A DNA stretch of 64,000 nt from contig NZ_RKME01000020.1 of NCBI RefSeq assembly GCF_003797825.1, forward strand, positions 1 through 64,000, in the 5' to 3' direction. The stretch comes from Gordonia sp. OPL2 (lineage in GTDB: Bacteria > Actinomycetota > Actinomycetes > Mycobacteriales > Mycobacteriaceae). How positions within the stretch are numbered: the stretch's first letter is position 1; each line of letters begins with the position of its first letter. Below the pieces are notes generated by a model. The model saw nothing but the letters and a program-made list of their open reading frames with translations, was not told where the DNA came from and searched no databases. This document shows, one piece after another, positions 42,249 through 51,498 of the stretch. The position numbers were made by a program, and so were the translations under genes.

Positions 42249-43460
42249 TCAGATCTGACGGAACCGGCGCAACGCCTCCTCGCGCTCGGCCTTGTGGTCG
42301 ACGATCGGATCCGGGTAGTCGTCGGTGTCGATCTCGGGTACCCAACGACGGACATACTCGCCGTCGGGGTCGAACTTCTTGCACTGGGTCTCGGGATTGA
42401 ACACCCGAAAGTACGGCGCCGCATCGGTTCCCGTGCCGGCGGCCCACTGCCAGCCATGCTGATTCGACGCCATGTCGCCGTCGGTGAGCTGCTCGAGGAA
42501 CCACTGCGCGCCCCACCACCACGGCAGGTGCAGATCCTTGACCAGGAAGGACGCCGTGATCATCCGGACCCGGTTGTGCATGAAACCCGATTCGGCGAGC
42601 TGCCGCATTCCGGCATCGACGATCGGGAAACCCGTACGGCCTTCCTTCCACGCATCGAGACGGCGGTAGGCGTCCTTGTCGGTGTCGAGCTCGATGTCGT
42701 CGAACTGGCGATTCCAGTTGTGCCACGCGCTGTCCGGCCAGTGATGCAGGACCGCGGCATAGAAGTCGCGGAAGGCCAGTTCACGAAGATAGGACTTGGC
42801 ACCCTTGGATCGACCGAGATCGGCGGCCATGGTGCGCGGATGGATGTTGCCGAACTTCAGATACGCCGACATCCGGCTGCTCGCATCGAGATCCGGCCGA
42901 TCGCGGTCGGAGTCGTATCCGGCGAGATCGTCGTCCACGAACTCACGCCAGCGCTTCGTGGCGGCGGATTCGCCTGCGGGATGGTCGAGTTCAACCGGCG
43001 CGGCCGGGATCTTGATGCGGCCGGAGCGAGTGATGTCGCTGGGATCGACCGTGTCCGACGTCGAGAGCGACGACGACGCGGGCGCCCGCCAGCCGTGCTC
43101 ACGCCATTGGTTGAAGTAGGGGGTGAAGACCTTGTAGGGCTCACCGTCGTTCTTCGTCACCCGACCCGGTGACACCAGATACGGCGAGCCTTCGGCCTCG
43201 AGGTCCACGTCACCCAGAGCCTCGGTCACAGCGTCGTCGCGTCGACGGCCGAACGGCGAGAAATCTTCTGTCACATGCACACTCGTCGCATCGACAGCCT
43301 TGGCCAGCCGCGGGATCTCCTTCTCGGGACGCCCGCGCACGACCAACAGCCGTCCCGACAGCGAGTCGTCGAGATCGCGGAGTGAATCGAACAGAAAACT
43401 CAGACGTCGTGGACCCGACGACTTCTCCAGTCGCGGGTCCACGACGAAGCAGACCAGCAC
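42249..43460 (-). CDS. phrB: Deoxyribodipyrimidine photolyase
   Basis: This light-dependent enzyme repairs UV pyrimidine dimers using FAD. The coding frame from GTG 43460 gives 403 residues with the FAD-binding domain hallmarks RMSAYLKFGNIHPRTM, AWKEGRTGFPIVDAGMRQL, FMHNRVRMITASFLVKDLHLPW and NQHGWQWAAGTGTDAAPYFRVFNP. The normal N-terminus, SILWLRRDLRLGDLPPLI, is encoded in the same frame up to 43553, but no ATG, GTG or TTG lies in that part, only GTC (43553) and ATA (43556). So the protein is either started at a rare codon next to the FKBP stop, or from GTG 43460 without about 31 conserved residues. Confidence 0.9.
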   Translation of the reverse strand: MLVCFVVDPRLEKSSGPRRLSFLFDSLRDLDDSLSGRLLVVRGRPEKEIPRLAKAVDATSVHVTEDFSPFGRRRDDAVTEALGDVDLEAEGSPYLVSPGRVTKNDGEPYKVFTPYFNQWREHGWRAPASSSLSTSDTVDPSDITRSGRIKIPAAPVELDHPAGESAATKRWREFVDDDLAGYDSDRDRPDLDASSRMSAYLKFGNIHPRTMAADLGRSKGAKSYLRELAFRDFYAAVLHHWPDSAWHNWNRQFDDIELDTDKDAYRRLDAWKEGRTGFPIVDAGMRQLAESGFMHNRVRMITASFLVKDLHLPWWWGAQWFLEQLTDGDMASNQHGWQWAAGTGTDAAPYFRVFNPETQCKKFDPDGEYVRRWVPEIDTDDYPDPIVDHKAEREEALRRFRQI

Positions 43461-43552
43461 ATCGTCAGCTGCCTCCTGCGCCGCGATGAGCGGCGGAAGA
43501 TCACCCAGGCGCAGGTCGCGCCGGAGCCACAGGATCGATGTCGAGCTCGTGA

Positions 43553-43921
43553 CTATCCCACGCCCAGCAGGTCGATGACGAACACGAGGGTCTTGCCCGA
43601 CAGGCGGTGTCCGGCACCGGCCGGACCGTAGGCGAGCTGCGGCGGGACCGTCAGCTGGCGACGACCGCCGACCTGCATCCCGGGGATGCCCTCTTGCCAG
43701 CCGGGAATCAGCCGATCGAGGGGGAAGTTCGCAGACTGCCCGCGATCCCAGGACGAGTCGAACTCCTCGCCGGTCTCGTACTCGACACCGACGTAGTGCA
43801 CGTCCACCACACCGCCACGCTGGGCCTCGGCGCCGTCACCGACGATGAGATCCTTGATCTGCAGTTCTGCGGGGGCCGGGCCCTCGGGGAATTCGACTTC
43901 GGGCTTTTCAGCGCTGGTCAA
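43553..43921 (-). CDS. FKBP-type peptidyl-prolyl cis-trans isomerase
   Basis: This 122-residue single-domain FKBP has the family blocks VVDVHYVGVEYETGEEFDSSWD, FPLDRLIPGWQEGIPGMQVGGRRQLTVPPQLAYG and TLVFVIDLLGVG. It has no signal peptide and is probably cytoplasmic. It accelerates X-Pro isomerisation during folding. Its TAG stop (43555-43553) overlaps the in-frame extension of the photolyase gene, suggesting coupled translation of the two. The citrate synthase gltA lies 78 bp upstream in the same direction. Confidence 0.93.
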   Translation of the reverse strand: MTSAEKPEVEFPEGPAPAELQIKDLIVGDGAEAQRGGVVDVHYVGVEYETGEEFDSSWDRGQSANFPLDRLIPGWQEGIPGMQVGGRRQLTVPPQLAYGPAGAGHRLSGKTLVFVIDLLGVG

Positions 43922-43999
43922 CGGGACTCTCCTTTGAGTCGTCGGATCAGTTTCTCTTCGGACAGGACGGCGTGTGGGCCGACCTCGGCTCCCGAACGC

Positions 44000-45322
44000 T
44001 CAGCGCTGCCCCATCGCGACGTAATCGCGCTCGGTGTATCCGGTGTACAGCTGGCGCGGACGACCGATCTTGCCGGACGGATCCTCGTGCATCTCGCGCC
44101 AGTGCGCGATCCAGCCGGGCAGTCGGCCGAGGGCGAACAGCACGGTGAACATCCGCGTCGGGAAGCCCATCGCACGGTAGATGACGCCCGTGTAGAAGTC
44201 CACGTTCGGGTAGAGCTTGCGCTCGATGAAGTAGTCGTCGGACAGCGCGACCTCTTCGAGACCCTTCGCGATGTCGAGCAGATCATCTTGGACGCCAAGG
44301 GATTCCAGGATGGAGTCCGCGGTCTTCTTCACGATCGCGGCGCGCGGGTCGTAGTTCTTGTAGACGCGGTGACCGAAGCCCATGAGCTTCACCCCGGCCT
44401 CTTTGTTCTTGACCTTGTTCATGAAGGCCTGGGTGTCGCCACCGGACTGCCGGATCTCCTCGAGCATCTCGAGCACGGCCTGGTTGGCGCCGCCGTGCAG
44501 CGGACCCCAGAGCGCGTTGATGCCGCCGGAGATCGACGTGAACAGGTTGGCCTGCGACGAACCGACCAGGCGCACCGTCGAGGTCGAGCAGTTCTGCTCG
44601 TGATCGGCATGCAGGATGAAGAGCATGTCCAGGGCCTTGGCGACCTCGGGATCGACCTCGTAGGGCTCGGCCGGGAAACCGAAGGTCATCCGCAGGAAGT
44701 TCTCGACCAGGCTCAGCGAGTTGTCCGGGTACAGGAACGGCTGACCGGCCGACTTCTTGTAGGCGTAGGCGGCGATCGTGGGCAGCTTCGCCAGCAACCG
44801 GATCGTCGACAGTTCGACCTGCTCCGGGTCCTTGGGGTCGAGCGAGTCCTGGTAGTAGGCCGACAGTGCGTTGACCGCGCTCGACAGGACGGGCATCGGG
44901 TGCGCGTTGCGCGGGAAGCCGTCGAAGAAGCGCTTCAGGTCCTCGTGCAGCAGGGTGTGCCGGCGGATCTTGTCGGTGAAGTCCTCGAGCTGGCTCGGCG
45001 TCGGCAGCTCACCGTAGATGAGGAGATAGCTGACCTCGATGAAGGTCGACTTCTCGGCCAGCTGATCGATCGGGATGCCGCGGTACCGGAGGATGCCGGC
45101 GTCGCCGTCGATGTAGGTGATGGCGGACTTGGTCGACGCGGTGTTTACGAAGCCACTGTCGAACGTGGTCAGTCCGGTCTCGGCGAGGAACTTGCCCAGA
45201 CCGACGGAATCGTTACCTTCGGTGGCCTTCAGGATCGGGAGCTCCAGCTGACCACCGGGGTAGGTGAACGTCGCTGATGCCGTATCGGACGCCTGGTCAG
45301 CTGGGACTGTTTCAGCGGACAC
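44000..45322 (-). CDS. gltA: Citrate synthase (main, GltA type)
   Basis: This 440-residue enzyme condenses acetyl-CoA with oxaloacetate. The catalytic His residues are in ADHEQNCST and GPLHGGAN, and Asp in the NVDFYTGVIY block; MGFGHRVYKNYDPRA is the substrate-binding signature. Length, and an N-terminal beta domain (FTYPGGQLELPILKATEG), mark the large type II form, like mycobacterial GltA2. GTG 45322 is the start; AGGGG precedes it. A second, shorter synthase gene is at 52335-53462. Confidence 0.95.
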   Translation of the reverse strand: MSAETVPADQASDTASATFTYPGGQLELPILKATEGNDSVGLGKFLAETGLTTFDSGFVNTASTKSAITYIDGDAGILRYRGIPIDQLAEKSTFIEVSYLLIYGELPTPSQLEDFTDKIRRHTLLHEDLKRFFDGFPRNAHPMPVLSSAVNALSAYYQDSLDPKDPEQVELSTIRLLAKLPTIAAYAYKKSAGQPFLYPDNSLSLVENFLRMTFGFPAEPYEVDPEVAKALDMLFILHADHEQNCSTSTVRLVGSSQANLFTSISGGINALWGPLHGGANQAVLEMLEEIRQSGGDTQAFMNKVKNKEAGVKLMGFGHRVYKNYDPRAAIVKKTADSILESLGVQDDLLDIAKGLEEVALSDDYFIERKLYPNVDFYTGVIYRAMGFPTRMFTVLFALGRLPGWIAHWREMHEDPSGKIGRPRQLYTGYTERDYVAMGQR

Positions 45323-45390
45323 ACGAACCCCTTTACTCAGGTGAGAGTTGTACAACGCAGATCCGGGTAGGGATGCTGTTGCTTATCAAC

Positions 45391-46335
45391 CTAGTCGCTT
45401 GCCAGCTCGCTCGCCCACGGAGGGTCGGCGCCAGGGCGTGAGACCGTGATCGCAGCGACCTGACCTGCGAATTCCGCAGTCGAGCGCCACTGCTCGAGAC
45501 TCAGGGTGGCGACCGCTTTCGACGACAACGCGCCGATGCGGTCGAGGTGTCGGAGTACCCCTCCCACGACCGAGTCACCGGCCCCGATGGTGTCTGCGAC
45601 CTGCGCTTTCGGCGCCGGCACAGTGACCGTCCCGTCCCTGGTCGTGACGGTGATCCCGTCGGCACCCGCCGTGGTGATGACGGCGCTGACCCCCGACGCC
45701 AGCCATGTGGCCGCCCCGGACCCGTCCGGTCCGGCTCCCAGCCAGGCGGCGTCCTCGTCGGAGAGCTTCACCACATCGACCGCATCCATCCACGAGGCGA
45801 ACCGTCGTCGGTAGGCGTCGGGATCGTCGATGACCGCCGGCCGGATGTTCGGATCCACGACGACGAGCCGCCCGTCGTCGTGACTGCGCCGCAACACCGA
45901 TTCGTACACCGACGCACCGGGTTCGAGCACCATGGACAAGGTCCCGAAACACACCGCCGACACGGTCGACGGAAAGGTCTCGGGGGTCTGGACGAGACGA
46001 TCCGCAGTGCCCTCGACGTAGAACGAATACTGCGCCGCACCGTTGTCACCGATGGTGGCCAGCGCGAGCGAGGTGGGCTCGGGTCGCCGCTGCACGAGGC
46101 CGGTGCCGACTCCCCCGGCCTGCAAAGCGGCGATGATCGCGTCGCCGTAGGTGTCGGTCGAGACAGCCGAACACAGCGACACCGCGCTGCCGAGTCGCCC
46201 CAGGGTCACCGCGACGTTGAACGGCCCCCCGCCCAGCGCCGGCTGGAGTGCCGGCAGACGATCCGGATACGTGGGCACCGACGACGCCTGCACGACGTCG
46301 ACCAACGCTTCCCCACAGACCACGATCTCGCGCAT
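45391..46335 (-). CDS. PfkB-family carbohydrate kinase
   Basis: This 314-residue kinase has the ribokinase/PfkB signatures LGGGPFNVAVTLGRLG near residue 34 and ADTIGAGDSVVGG near 248, with the catalytic Asp in the latter. VVCGEALVDVV at the N-terminus is common in fructokinases. The natural sugar (fructose, ribose or adenosine) cannot be chosen from sequence. It starts 67 bp from the divergent pxpB gene and stands alone upstream of gltA, with no sugar transporter next to it. Confidence 0.88.
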   Translation of the reverse strand: MREIVVCGEALVDVVQASSVPTYPDRLPALQPALGGGPFNVAVTLGRLGSAVSLCSAVSTDTYGDAIIAALQAGGVGTGLVQRRPEPTSLALATIGDNGAAQYSFYVEGTADRLVQTPETFPSTVSAVCFGTLSMVLEPGASVYESVLRRSHDDGRLVVVDPNIRPAVIDDPDAYRRRFASWMDAVDVVKLSDEDAAWLGAGPDGSGAATWLASGVSAVITTAGADGITVTTRDGTVTVPAPKAQVADTIGAGDSVVGGVLRHLDRIGALSSKAVATLSLEQWRSTAEFAGQVAAITVSRPGADPPWASELASD

Positions 46336-46402
46336 CGCACCTCCTCATCGCTCCGGTGTCATCCTGCCATCCGGACCGGCGCACATGACCTAGGTTGAGG
46401 AC

Positions 46403-47068
46403 ATGCGAGAGTTGCCCGCCGGCCCCGACGCGGTCGTGCTCGATTTCGCCGACGACCCGGAGCCGTCGGCCGCGGTCGGCCGGGCGGCGACGGCGATCCG
46501 TCGCGCGATCGAGTCGGACGCGTTGCGCGCGACCGATGTGATCCCCAGTGCCCATACGGTGCTCGTCCAGGCCGACCGCGGAGCGGGTATCGATGTCCTG
46601 GGTGTGCATCGGGCACTCCGCAACGTCCGAGACGATGCGGCACAGGCGGATGCGCGGCCCGACGAGATCCTGATTCCCGTCACCTATGACGGACCGGATC
46701 TCGACGATGTCGCCCGAACGCTCGGACTAGGCGTCGACGAGGTCGTCGAGCTCCATCGCGACACCCGCTGGCGGGTGCAGTTCATGGGTTTCGCACCGGG
46801 CTTCGGTTACCTGGTGGCACAGGAGGATCCGGACAACCTCTGGGGACGTCTGCCGCGGCGCGACGAGTCGCGCACGGCGGTTCCCTCCGGCGCGGTGGCC
46901 GTCGCGGCCGGATACAGCGCCGTCTATCCGCGTCACAGCCCGGGCGGGTGGCAGCTCATCGGTCACACCACGATTGCCATGTGGGATGAGAACTCCACTC
47001 CCCCAGCACTTCTCGAGCCGGGCCGAACGGTCCGCTTCGTACCCGCCGACGACACCGGTCCGTCCTGA
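46403..47068 (+). CDS. pxpB: 5-oxoprolinase subunit B-like (KipI family)
   Basis: This 221-residue protein belongs to the PxpB/KipI (allophanate hydrolase subunit 1-like) family, with IPVTYDGPDLDDVARTLGL, RVQFMGFAPGFGYLV and RRDESRTAVPSGAVAVAAGYSAVYP. With PxpA and PxpC it would form the prokaryotic 5-oxoprolinase that hydrolyses pyroglutamate to glutamate using ATP. Its stop overlaps the pxpC start by one base (TGATG). No pxpA gene (LamB/YcsF family) is present in the window. Confidence 0.9.
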   Translation: MRELPAGPDAVVLDFADDPEPSAAVGRAATAIRRAIESDALRATDVIPSAHTVLVQADRGAGIDVLGVHRALRNVRDDAAQADARPDEILIPVTYDGPDLDDVARTLGLGVDEVVELHRDTRWRVQFMGFAPGFGYLVAQEDPDNLWGRLPRRDESRTAVPSGAVAVAAGYSAVYPRHSPGGWQLIGHTTIAMWDENSTPPALLEPGRTVRFVPADDTGPS

Positions 47069-47943
47069 TGACGAAGTCACTCCTCGTCGTCGATCCCGGC
47101 CTGTTCGCCACGGCGCAGGATCTCGGGCGAGGCGGGTACGCACACCTCGGGGTGCCCGCGGCCGGTGGCGCGGACCGTTCATCACTGACCCTCGCGAATC
47201 GGCTCGTCGGAAATCCCGAGTCGGCGGCCGTGGTGGAGACCACGTTGGGCCGCTTCCACATTCGAGCGCGCGGCGACCTCCTCGTCGCGGTCACCGGCGC
47301 TCACGCCGAAATCCGCGTCGACGACGTGCCGGTCGGCGGCGATGCCGCTGTCTCGCTGGTGGCGGGAGCCGAACTGAGCATCGGCACGCCTGTCCGGGGC
47401 TGCCGGAACTATCTCGCCGTCCGGGGCGGGCTCGATGTCGCGAAAGTACTCGGGTCCCGCGCCACCGACAGCCTGTCCGGACTGGGACCGGCGCCGCTGA
47501 CCGCGGGCACCGAACTGCCGGTCGGCACTTCGGCACTCGAGTGGCCGGCGACCTCGACGGCTCCGCAGGCCCATGAGTCGCCGGGTGTCGTCGACCTGGA
47601 GATCGCCGACGGTCCGCGTCGCGACCATGTGCGCTCGCCGGCCGACCTGACCCGGGGCGTCTGGGAAGTCGGTGTCGACAGCAACCGGGTCGGTGTGCGC
47701 ATCGACCGTCCGGCCGATTCCGACGATCCGCTCCTGGTGCACCGTGAGGACGTCGCCGAACTGGCGTCGGAGGGAGTGCCCCACGGCGCCGTCCAGATCC
47801 CGCCGAGCGGACGCCCCGTCCTCTTCCTCGCCGATCACCCGGTCACGGGCGGCTATCCGGTCGTCGCCGTGCTCACCCCGTCTGCCATCGACCGGGCGGC
47901 GCAGCTCGTCGCCGGCGACCGCGTCCGGTTCCGACCGAGCTGA
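47068..47943 (+). CDS. pxpC: 5-oxoprolinase subunit C-like (KipA family)
   Basis: This 291-residue protein is of the PxpC/KipA (biotin-dependent carboxyltransferase-like) family. It contains LLVVDPGLFATAQDLGRGGYAHLGVPAAGG, split over residues 4-34, then RGCRNYLAVRGGLDVAKVLGSRATD, VGVDSNRVGVRI, and the C-terminal HGAVQIPPSGRPVLFLADHPVTGGYP with the usual GGYP block. It is translationally coupled to pxpB. The pair may work with a PxpA encoded elsewhere. Confidence 0.9.
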   Translation: MTKSLLVVDPGLFATAQDLGRGGYAHLGVPAAGGADRSSLTLANRLVGNPESAAVVETTLGRFHIRARGDLLVAVTGAHAEIRVDDVPVGGDAAVSLVAGAELSIGTPVRGCRNYLAVRGGLDVAKVLGSRATDSLSGLGPAPLTAGTELPVGTSALEWPATSTAPQAHESPGVVDLEIADGPRRDHVRSPADLTRGVWEVGVDSNRVGVRIDRPADSDDPLLVHREDVAELASEGVPHGAVQIPPSGRPVLFLADHPVTGGYPVVAVLTPSAIDRAAQLVAGDRVRFRPS

Positions 47944-47991
47944 CCCCGCCATCGTTGACAGCGATCTGAGACGATCCTAGACTTTCGTCTC

Positions 47992-49026
47992 ATGACCGAG
48001 GTACTGACGACGCCCGCCGACTCGTCGACACCCGAACCGACGGTCAGGCGACCCGAGGACTACGCGCCCCTCGGCCCCGATTCGCTCACCTGGCAGATCT
48101 GGGGCACGTGGACAGGCATGTTCCAGGGACTGTGGGCCGGCTCGATGCAGAACATGCACCCCAAACTCGGCGCAGCCGTGTGGGAACACTCCGACTTCTT
48201 CGGAGAGCGATGGCAGCGACTGATGCGCTCGCTGTACCCGATCAGCGGGGTGGTCTTCGATCCGGTGCCGGCCGACGGCCCCACCACCGGTCACGAGGTC
48301 CGGGACTACCACCGCGACATCAAGGGACGCATGGAGGACGGATCGCGCTATCACGCCCTCGATCCCGACGTCTTCTACTGGGCGCACGCCACCTTCTGGT
48401 ACGGCAATGTGCGGTTGTGCGAACGGTTCGGCCCGTGGCTCAGCGAGGACCAGAAACGGCAGCTCTTCGAGGAGTCCAAGGCCTGGTACGCGATGTACGG
48501 GGTGTCGATGCGCCCGGTCCCGGACACCTACGAGGACTTCCTGGCCTACTGGGACCACATGTGCCGCAACGAACTCCGCGACCATCCGGCAGTCCGCACA
48601 GTCCTCGACATCGGACAACTCCCACCGCCGCCGTTTCTCCGGCTGATCCCGGATCGTCTCTGGTTCCGGTACATGGCGCCGACCAATCAGCGCTTCTTCA
48701 CCTGGCTCACCACCGGCTTCTACGACGAACCGATCCGGGAGATGCTGAGCCTGCCGTGGACCGAGAAGGACGAGTGGCGCTTTCGCTTGCTCGGCCAGAC
48801 GGTCAACCTGGTGATGCACCGCCTGTTGCCGCCGCGTCTGCGGCGGCATCCACGACCGCGCGACGCGTGGGATCGCGTATCGGGCCGTACCCCGGCCGAC
48901 GCCCCGCTGGTGCACACACCGGCGCGCAATCTGCCGCCACAGGCCGAGCGCGACAACCCGATGCACTACTGCCCCGTCCATGCCGCCCGCCGCGCCACCT
49001 ATCCGGGGCGCGTCACCGGGGACTGA
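47992..49026 (+). CDS. Oxygenase MpaB-like protein (DUF2236)
   Basis: This 344-residue protein matches the DUF2236/MpaB-like family, whose best-studied relative is the heme-b latex-clearing oxygenase Lcp. The motifs are WQIWGTWTGMFQGLWAG near residue 30, VRDYHRDIKGRMEDGSRYHALDPDVFYWAHATFWYG near 105-135 with candidate heme-ligand His, and WYAMYGVSMRPVP. There is no signal peptide, so it is probably cytoplasmic. It follows pxpC by 48 bp in the same direction, and converges with the 2OG oxygenase. Substrate unknown; it could be a rubber- or ring-oxidising enzyme, but nothing else nearby supports that. Confidence 0.82.
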   Translation: MTEVLTTPADSSTPEPTVRRPEDYAPLGPDSLTWQIWGTWTGMFQGLWAGSMQNMHPKLGAAVWEHSDFFGERWQRLMRSLYPISGVVFDPVPADGPTTGHEVRDYHRDIKGRMEDGSRYHALDPDVFYWAHATFWYGNVRLCERFGPWLSEDQKRQLFEESKAWYAMYGVSMRPVPDTYEDFLAYWDHMCRNELRDHPAVRTVLDIGQLPPPPFLRLIPDRLWFRYMAPTNQRFFTWLTTGFYDEPIREMLSLPWTEKDEWRFRLLGQTVNLVMHRLLPPRLRRHPRPRDAWDRVSGRTPADAPLVHTPARNLPPQAERDNPMHYCPVHAARRATYPGRVTGD

Positions 49027-49032
49027 CCGGCG

Positions 49033-50109
49033 CTACTGTTGCCCGAGGCCCCGCCGCATGGCCTGGCGTACCCGCTGGGCCTCGCGGCGTGCATACGGAT
49101 TGGACTGTCCGGCACGTGATCCCGCGAGTTTCGCGCCGATGTGTTCGCCGACGGTGATCGGCGAGTAGCGGCTGCCCGCACCGACGCACGACGGCAGCGT
49201 CGAGATCGTCGCATCGATGTTGCCGTCGTGGAAGAACGCGGCCGAGCGACGCCGCTCGATGGTGCCGTCTACCACCGGTGGTTTGACGCGGTGCAGTGTC
49301 GACATCCAGCGTTCGTTGGTCCAGCGCGCCATCAGATCACCGAGATTGATGAGCAGTGCACCGTCGGCGGGTTCCACGTCGTGCCAATCGCCCTCGCGGT
49401 CGAGCACCTGCAGACCGCGCACCTGATCGGCCCAGAGCACGGTGACGATGCCGTAGTCGGTGTGCTCCCCCATTCCGGTCAGCTCACCGTCGAGCTCGAT
49501 GTCGCCCGGCGGCAATGCGTAGTTGTTCATCCGGAGCACGTCGAGCGAATGGTCGGTGTAGCCGTCGAAGAAGTCCGCGGGGAGATCGAGGGCGTCGGCG
49601 AAGATCCTGGTCAGTGTGTGGGCGACCCGCGACGCCTCGGCGAAGTACGCCGACACGGCCGCCTCGAAATGATCGACGGCCGGCCAGGTGTTGGCCGCGT
49701 ACTGATCATCCGGGAGGTCGAGTTCCGGGTAGTCCTGTGCCTCGACACCGACATTGAACGCCTCGAAGAAGTCGTTCATCCGATCGGCCGGCTCGACGCC
49801 CAGACTCAGCGACAGCGATTCCGACTTCGGCGGCGCGTACCCGCGGTTGATCTCCGGCGGCGTGCGGTAGGCCTTCTTCTCGTCGAGGGGAAGCGCGAAG
49901 AAATCGTCGAGGACGGCGGTGAACTCGTCGAGGACGGCAGAGGCGATCTGGTGCCCGACGATCTGGATGAACCCCACCGCGCTCGCCGCGTCGTCGATCT
50001 GTGACGCGACGGCCGCCCGATCAGCCGGGCTGCCCTGTCCGGTGTACGGACTGATGTCGATGATCGGCACCATGAAGGTCCCCGCCGGGTTGTCGACTAC
50101 CGCGCTCAT
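49033..50109 (-). CDS. 2-oxoglutarate/Fe(II)-dependent oxygenase (isopenicillin-N-synthase family)
   Basis: This 358-residue protein has an N-terminal DIOX_N domain (VPIIDISPYTG, GFIQIVGHQI) and a jelly-roll domain with Fe ligands His and Asp in MGEHTDYGIVTVLW and a His in WMSTLHRVKPP. RRRSAAFFHDGN then holds the Arg-Ser 2-oxoglutarate-binding pair. It resembles bacterial homologues of IPNS/gibberellin-oxidase-like enzymes. The start is ATG 50109 (or ATG 50118, MGAM). It ends 6 bp from the convergent MpaB-like gene and follows the MFS gene by about 50 bp in the same direction. The substrate is unknown. Confidence 0.88.
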   Translation of the reverse strand: MSAVVDNPAGTFMVPIIDISPYTGQGSPADRAAVASQIDDAASAVGFIQIVGHQIASAVLDEFTAVLDDFFALPLDEKKAYRTPPEINRGYAPPKSESLSLSLGVEPADRMNDFFEAFNVGVEAQDYPELDLPDDQYAANTWPAVDHFEAAVSAYFAEASRVAHTLTRIFADALDLPADFFDGYTDHSLDVLRMNNYALPPGDIELDGELTGMGEHTDYGIVTVLWADQVRGLQVLDREGDWHDVEPADGALLINLGDLMARWTNERWMSTLHRVKPPVVDGTIERRRSAAFFHDGNIDATISTLPSCVGAGSRYSPITVGEHIGAKLAGSRAGQSNPYARREAQRVRQAMRRGLGQQ

Positions 50110-50162
50110 GGCACCCATAGTGGCACCGAATCCGCGATCTCGCTGATCAGGCGGTCGCGGGG

Positions 50163-51437
50163 TCAGGCCAGTCGGCCTGCACGGTACTGCACGAACGCCG
50201 GGATCGCCAGCGCGGCAACGACGGTCAGGACGATGACCCCGATCCCGCCGCCCGCGGTCGCTACGGCCGTGCCCACCATCGCCGCGGCCGCACCGTGGGC
50301 GACGTCGGCGATCCGCGGGCCGCCCGCCACCACGACGATGAACACCCCCTGCAGTCGGCCGCGCACCTCGTCGGTCGCCGCCGCCTGCAACATGGTCTGC
50401 CGGAATGCGGCCGAGGCCATGTCGGCGGCGCCGCCGATCATGAGCGCGACCACCACGATCGGCAGGACGGGCAATGCCGTGCCGTGGGCGAAGAGCAGTG
50501 CGACGCCGGCGACCACGATCGCCACACCCCAGATCAGGATGCAGATGATCACCGCCAGACCCTGCCGTCGGATGCGGCCCACCCAGCCGGAGAAGACCCC
50601 GCCGACGACCGAGCCGAGAGGGATGGCGGCGAACAGCAGCGCGAACGCGACGCCGCCGCTCTCCGGTCCGCCGAAGCTCTCGTGCGCCATCTGGGGGAAC
50701 AGGGCGCGCGGCATGCCGAAGATCATCGCGATGAGGTCGACCAAGAAGCTGGCCATCAGCACGCGGTGGCCGCGGAGATACACGAAACCATCCAGCACGG
50801 AACGCAATCCGGCGACGGGCCGCGGCTCTCCCTCGGCACGTTGCGGCTTGAGGATCGGCAGTCGGATCACGGCCCACAACGTGGCGAACAGGCAGACGGT
50901 GTCGACCAGGTACAGCGTCGAGTAGCCGAGCACCGGGATCAGAGCGCCTCCGGCCAGCGGCCCCGCGATCGCGCCGGCCTGCATGACCGTCATGTTGAGT
51001 GAGTTCGCGGCGGGTAGTTCGGCGAGCGGGAGCAGTCGCGGCAGCACCGCTGTCCGGGTGGGCTGGTTGACCGCGAAGAAGGCTTGTTGAACGGCGAACA
51101 CGCACAACAGAATCCAGACATTCCCGACATCGAACGCGGACTGCAGCCAGAACAGTGCACTGCATCCGATCAGACCGAACGTCGTGATGATCAGGATCAG
51201 ACGACGATCGAAGACGTCGGCGAGGGCACCACCCCACAGACCGAACACGATCAGCGGCACCAACCCGAAGATCCCGGTCAGGCCGACATAGGCCGAGCTG
51301 CCGGTGATCTGATAGATCTGCGCGGGAACGGCGACCACAGTGAGCTGGGCGCCGATGACGGTGATGATGTTCGCCGTCCAGAGGCGACGGAAGTACGCGT
51401 TCCGCAGCGGTGTGGTGTCGGCGAGCAGTCGTTGCAC
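50163..51437 (-). CDS. MFS transporter
   Basis: This 424-residue protein has about twelve transmembrane segments and the enterobactin/macrolide-exporter style of MFS (MFS_3-like), with GLWGGALADVFDRRLIL near residue 70 and QPTRTAVLPRLLPLAELPAANSLNMT near 128. The two halves are separated by PILKPQRAEGEPRPVAGL. It runs in the same direction as the 2OG oxygenase gene downstream, so the two could be co-transcribed. It likely exports a small molecule, with no evidence of which. Confidence 0.88.
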   Translation of the reverse strand: MQRLLADTTPLRNAYFRRLWTANIITVIGAQLTVVAVPAQIYQITGSSAYVGLTGIFGLVPLIVFGLWGGALADVFDRRLILIITTFGLIGCSALFWLQSAFDVGNVWILLCVFAVQQAFFAVNQPTRTAVLPRLLPLAELPAANSLNMTVMQAGAIAGPLAGGALIPVLGYSTLYLVDTVCLFATLWAVIRLPILKPQRAEGEPRPVAGLRSVLDGFVYLRGHRVLMASFLVDLIAMIFGMPRALFPQMAHESFGGPESGGVAFALLFAAIPLGSVVGGVFSGWVGRIRRQGLAVIICILIWGVAIVVAGVALLFAHGTALPVLPIVVVALMIGGAADMASAAFRQTMLQAAATDEVRGRLQGVFIVVVAGGPRIADVAHGAAAAMVGTAVATAGGGIGVIVLTVVAALAIPAFVQYRAGRLA

Positions 51438-51498
51438 CAGAAGAGTCTACGAGTCGGGCGGGTATGCCTCGCGCGTCCCCGGGTGCACCGTATCGGTG

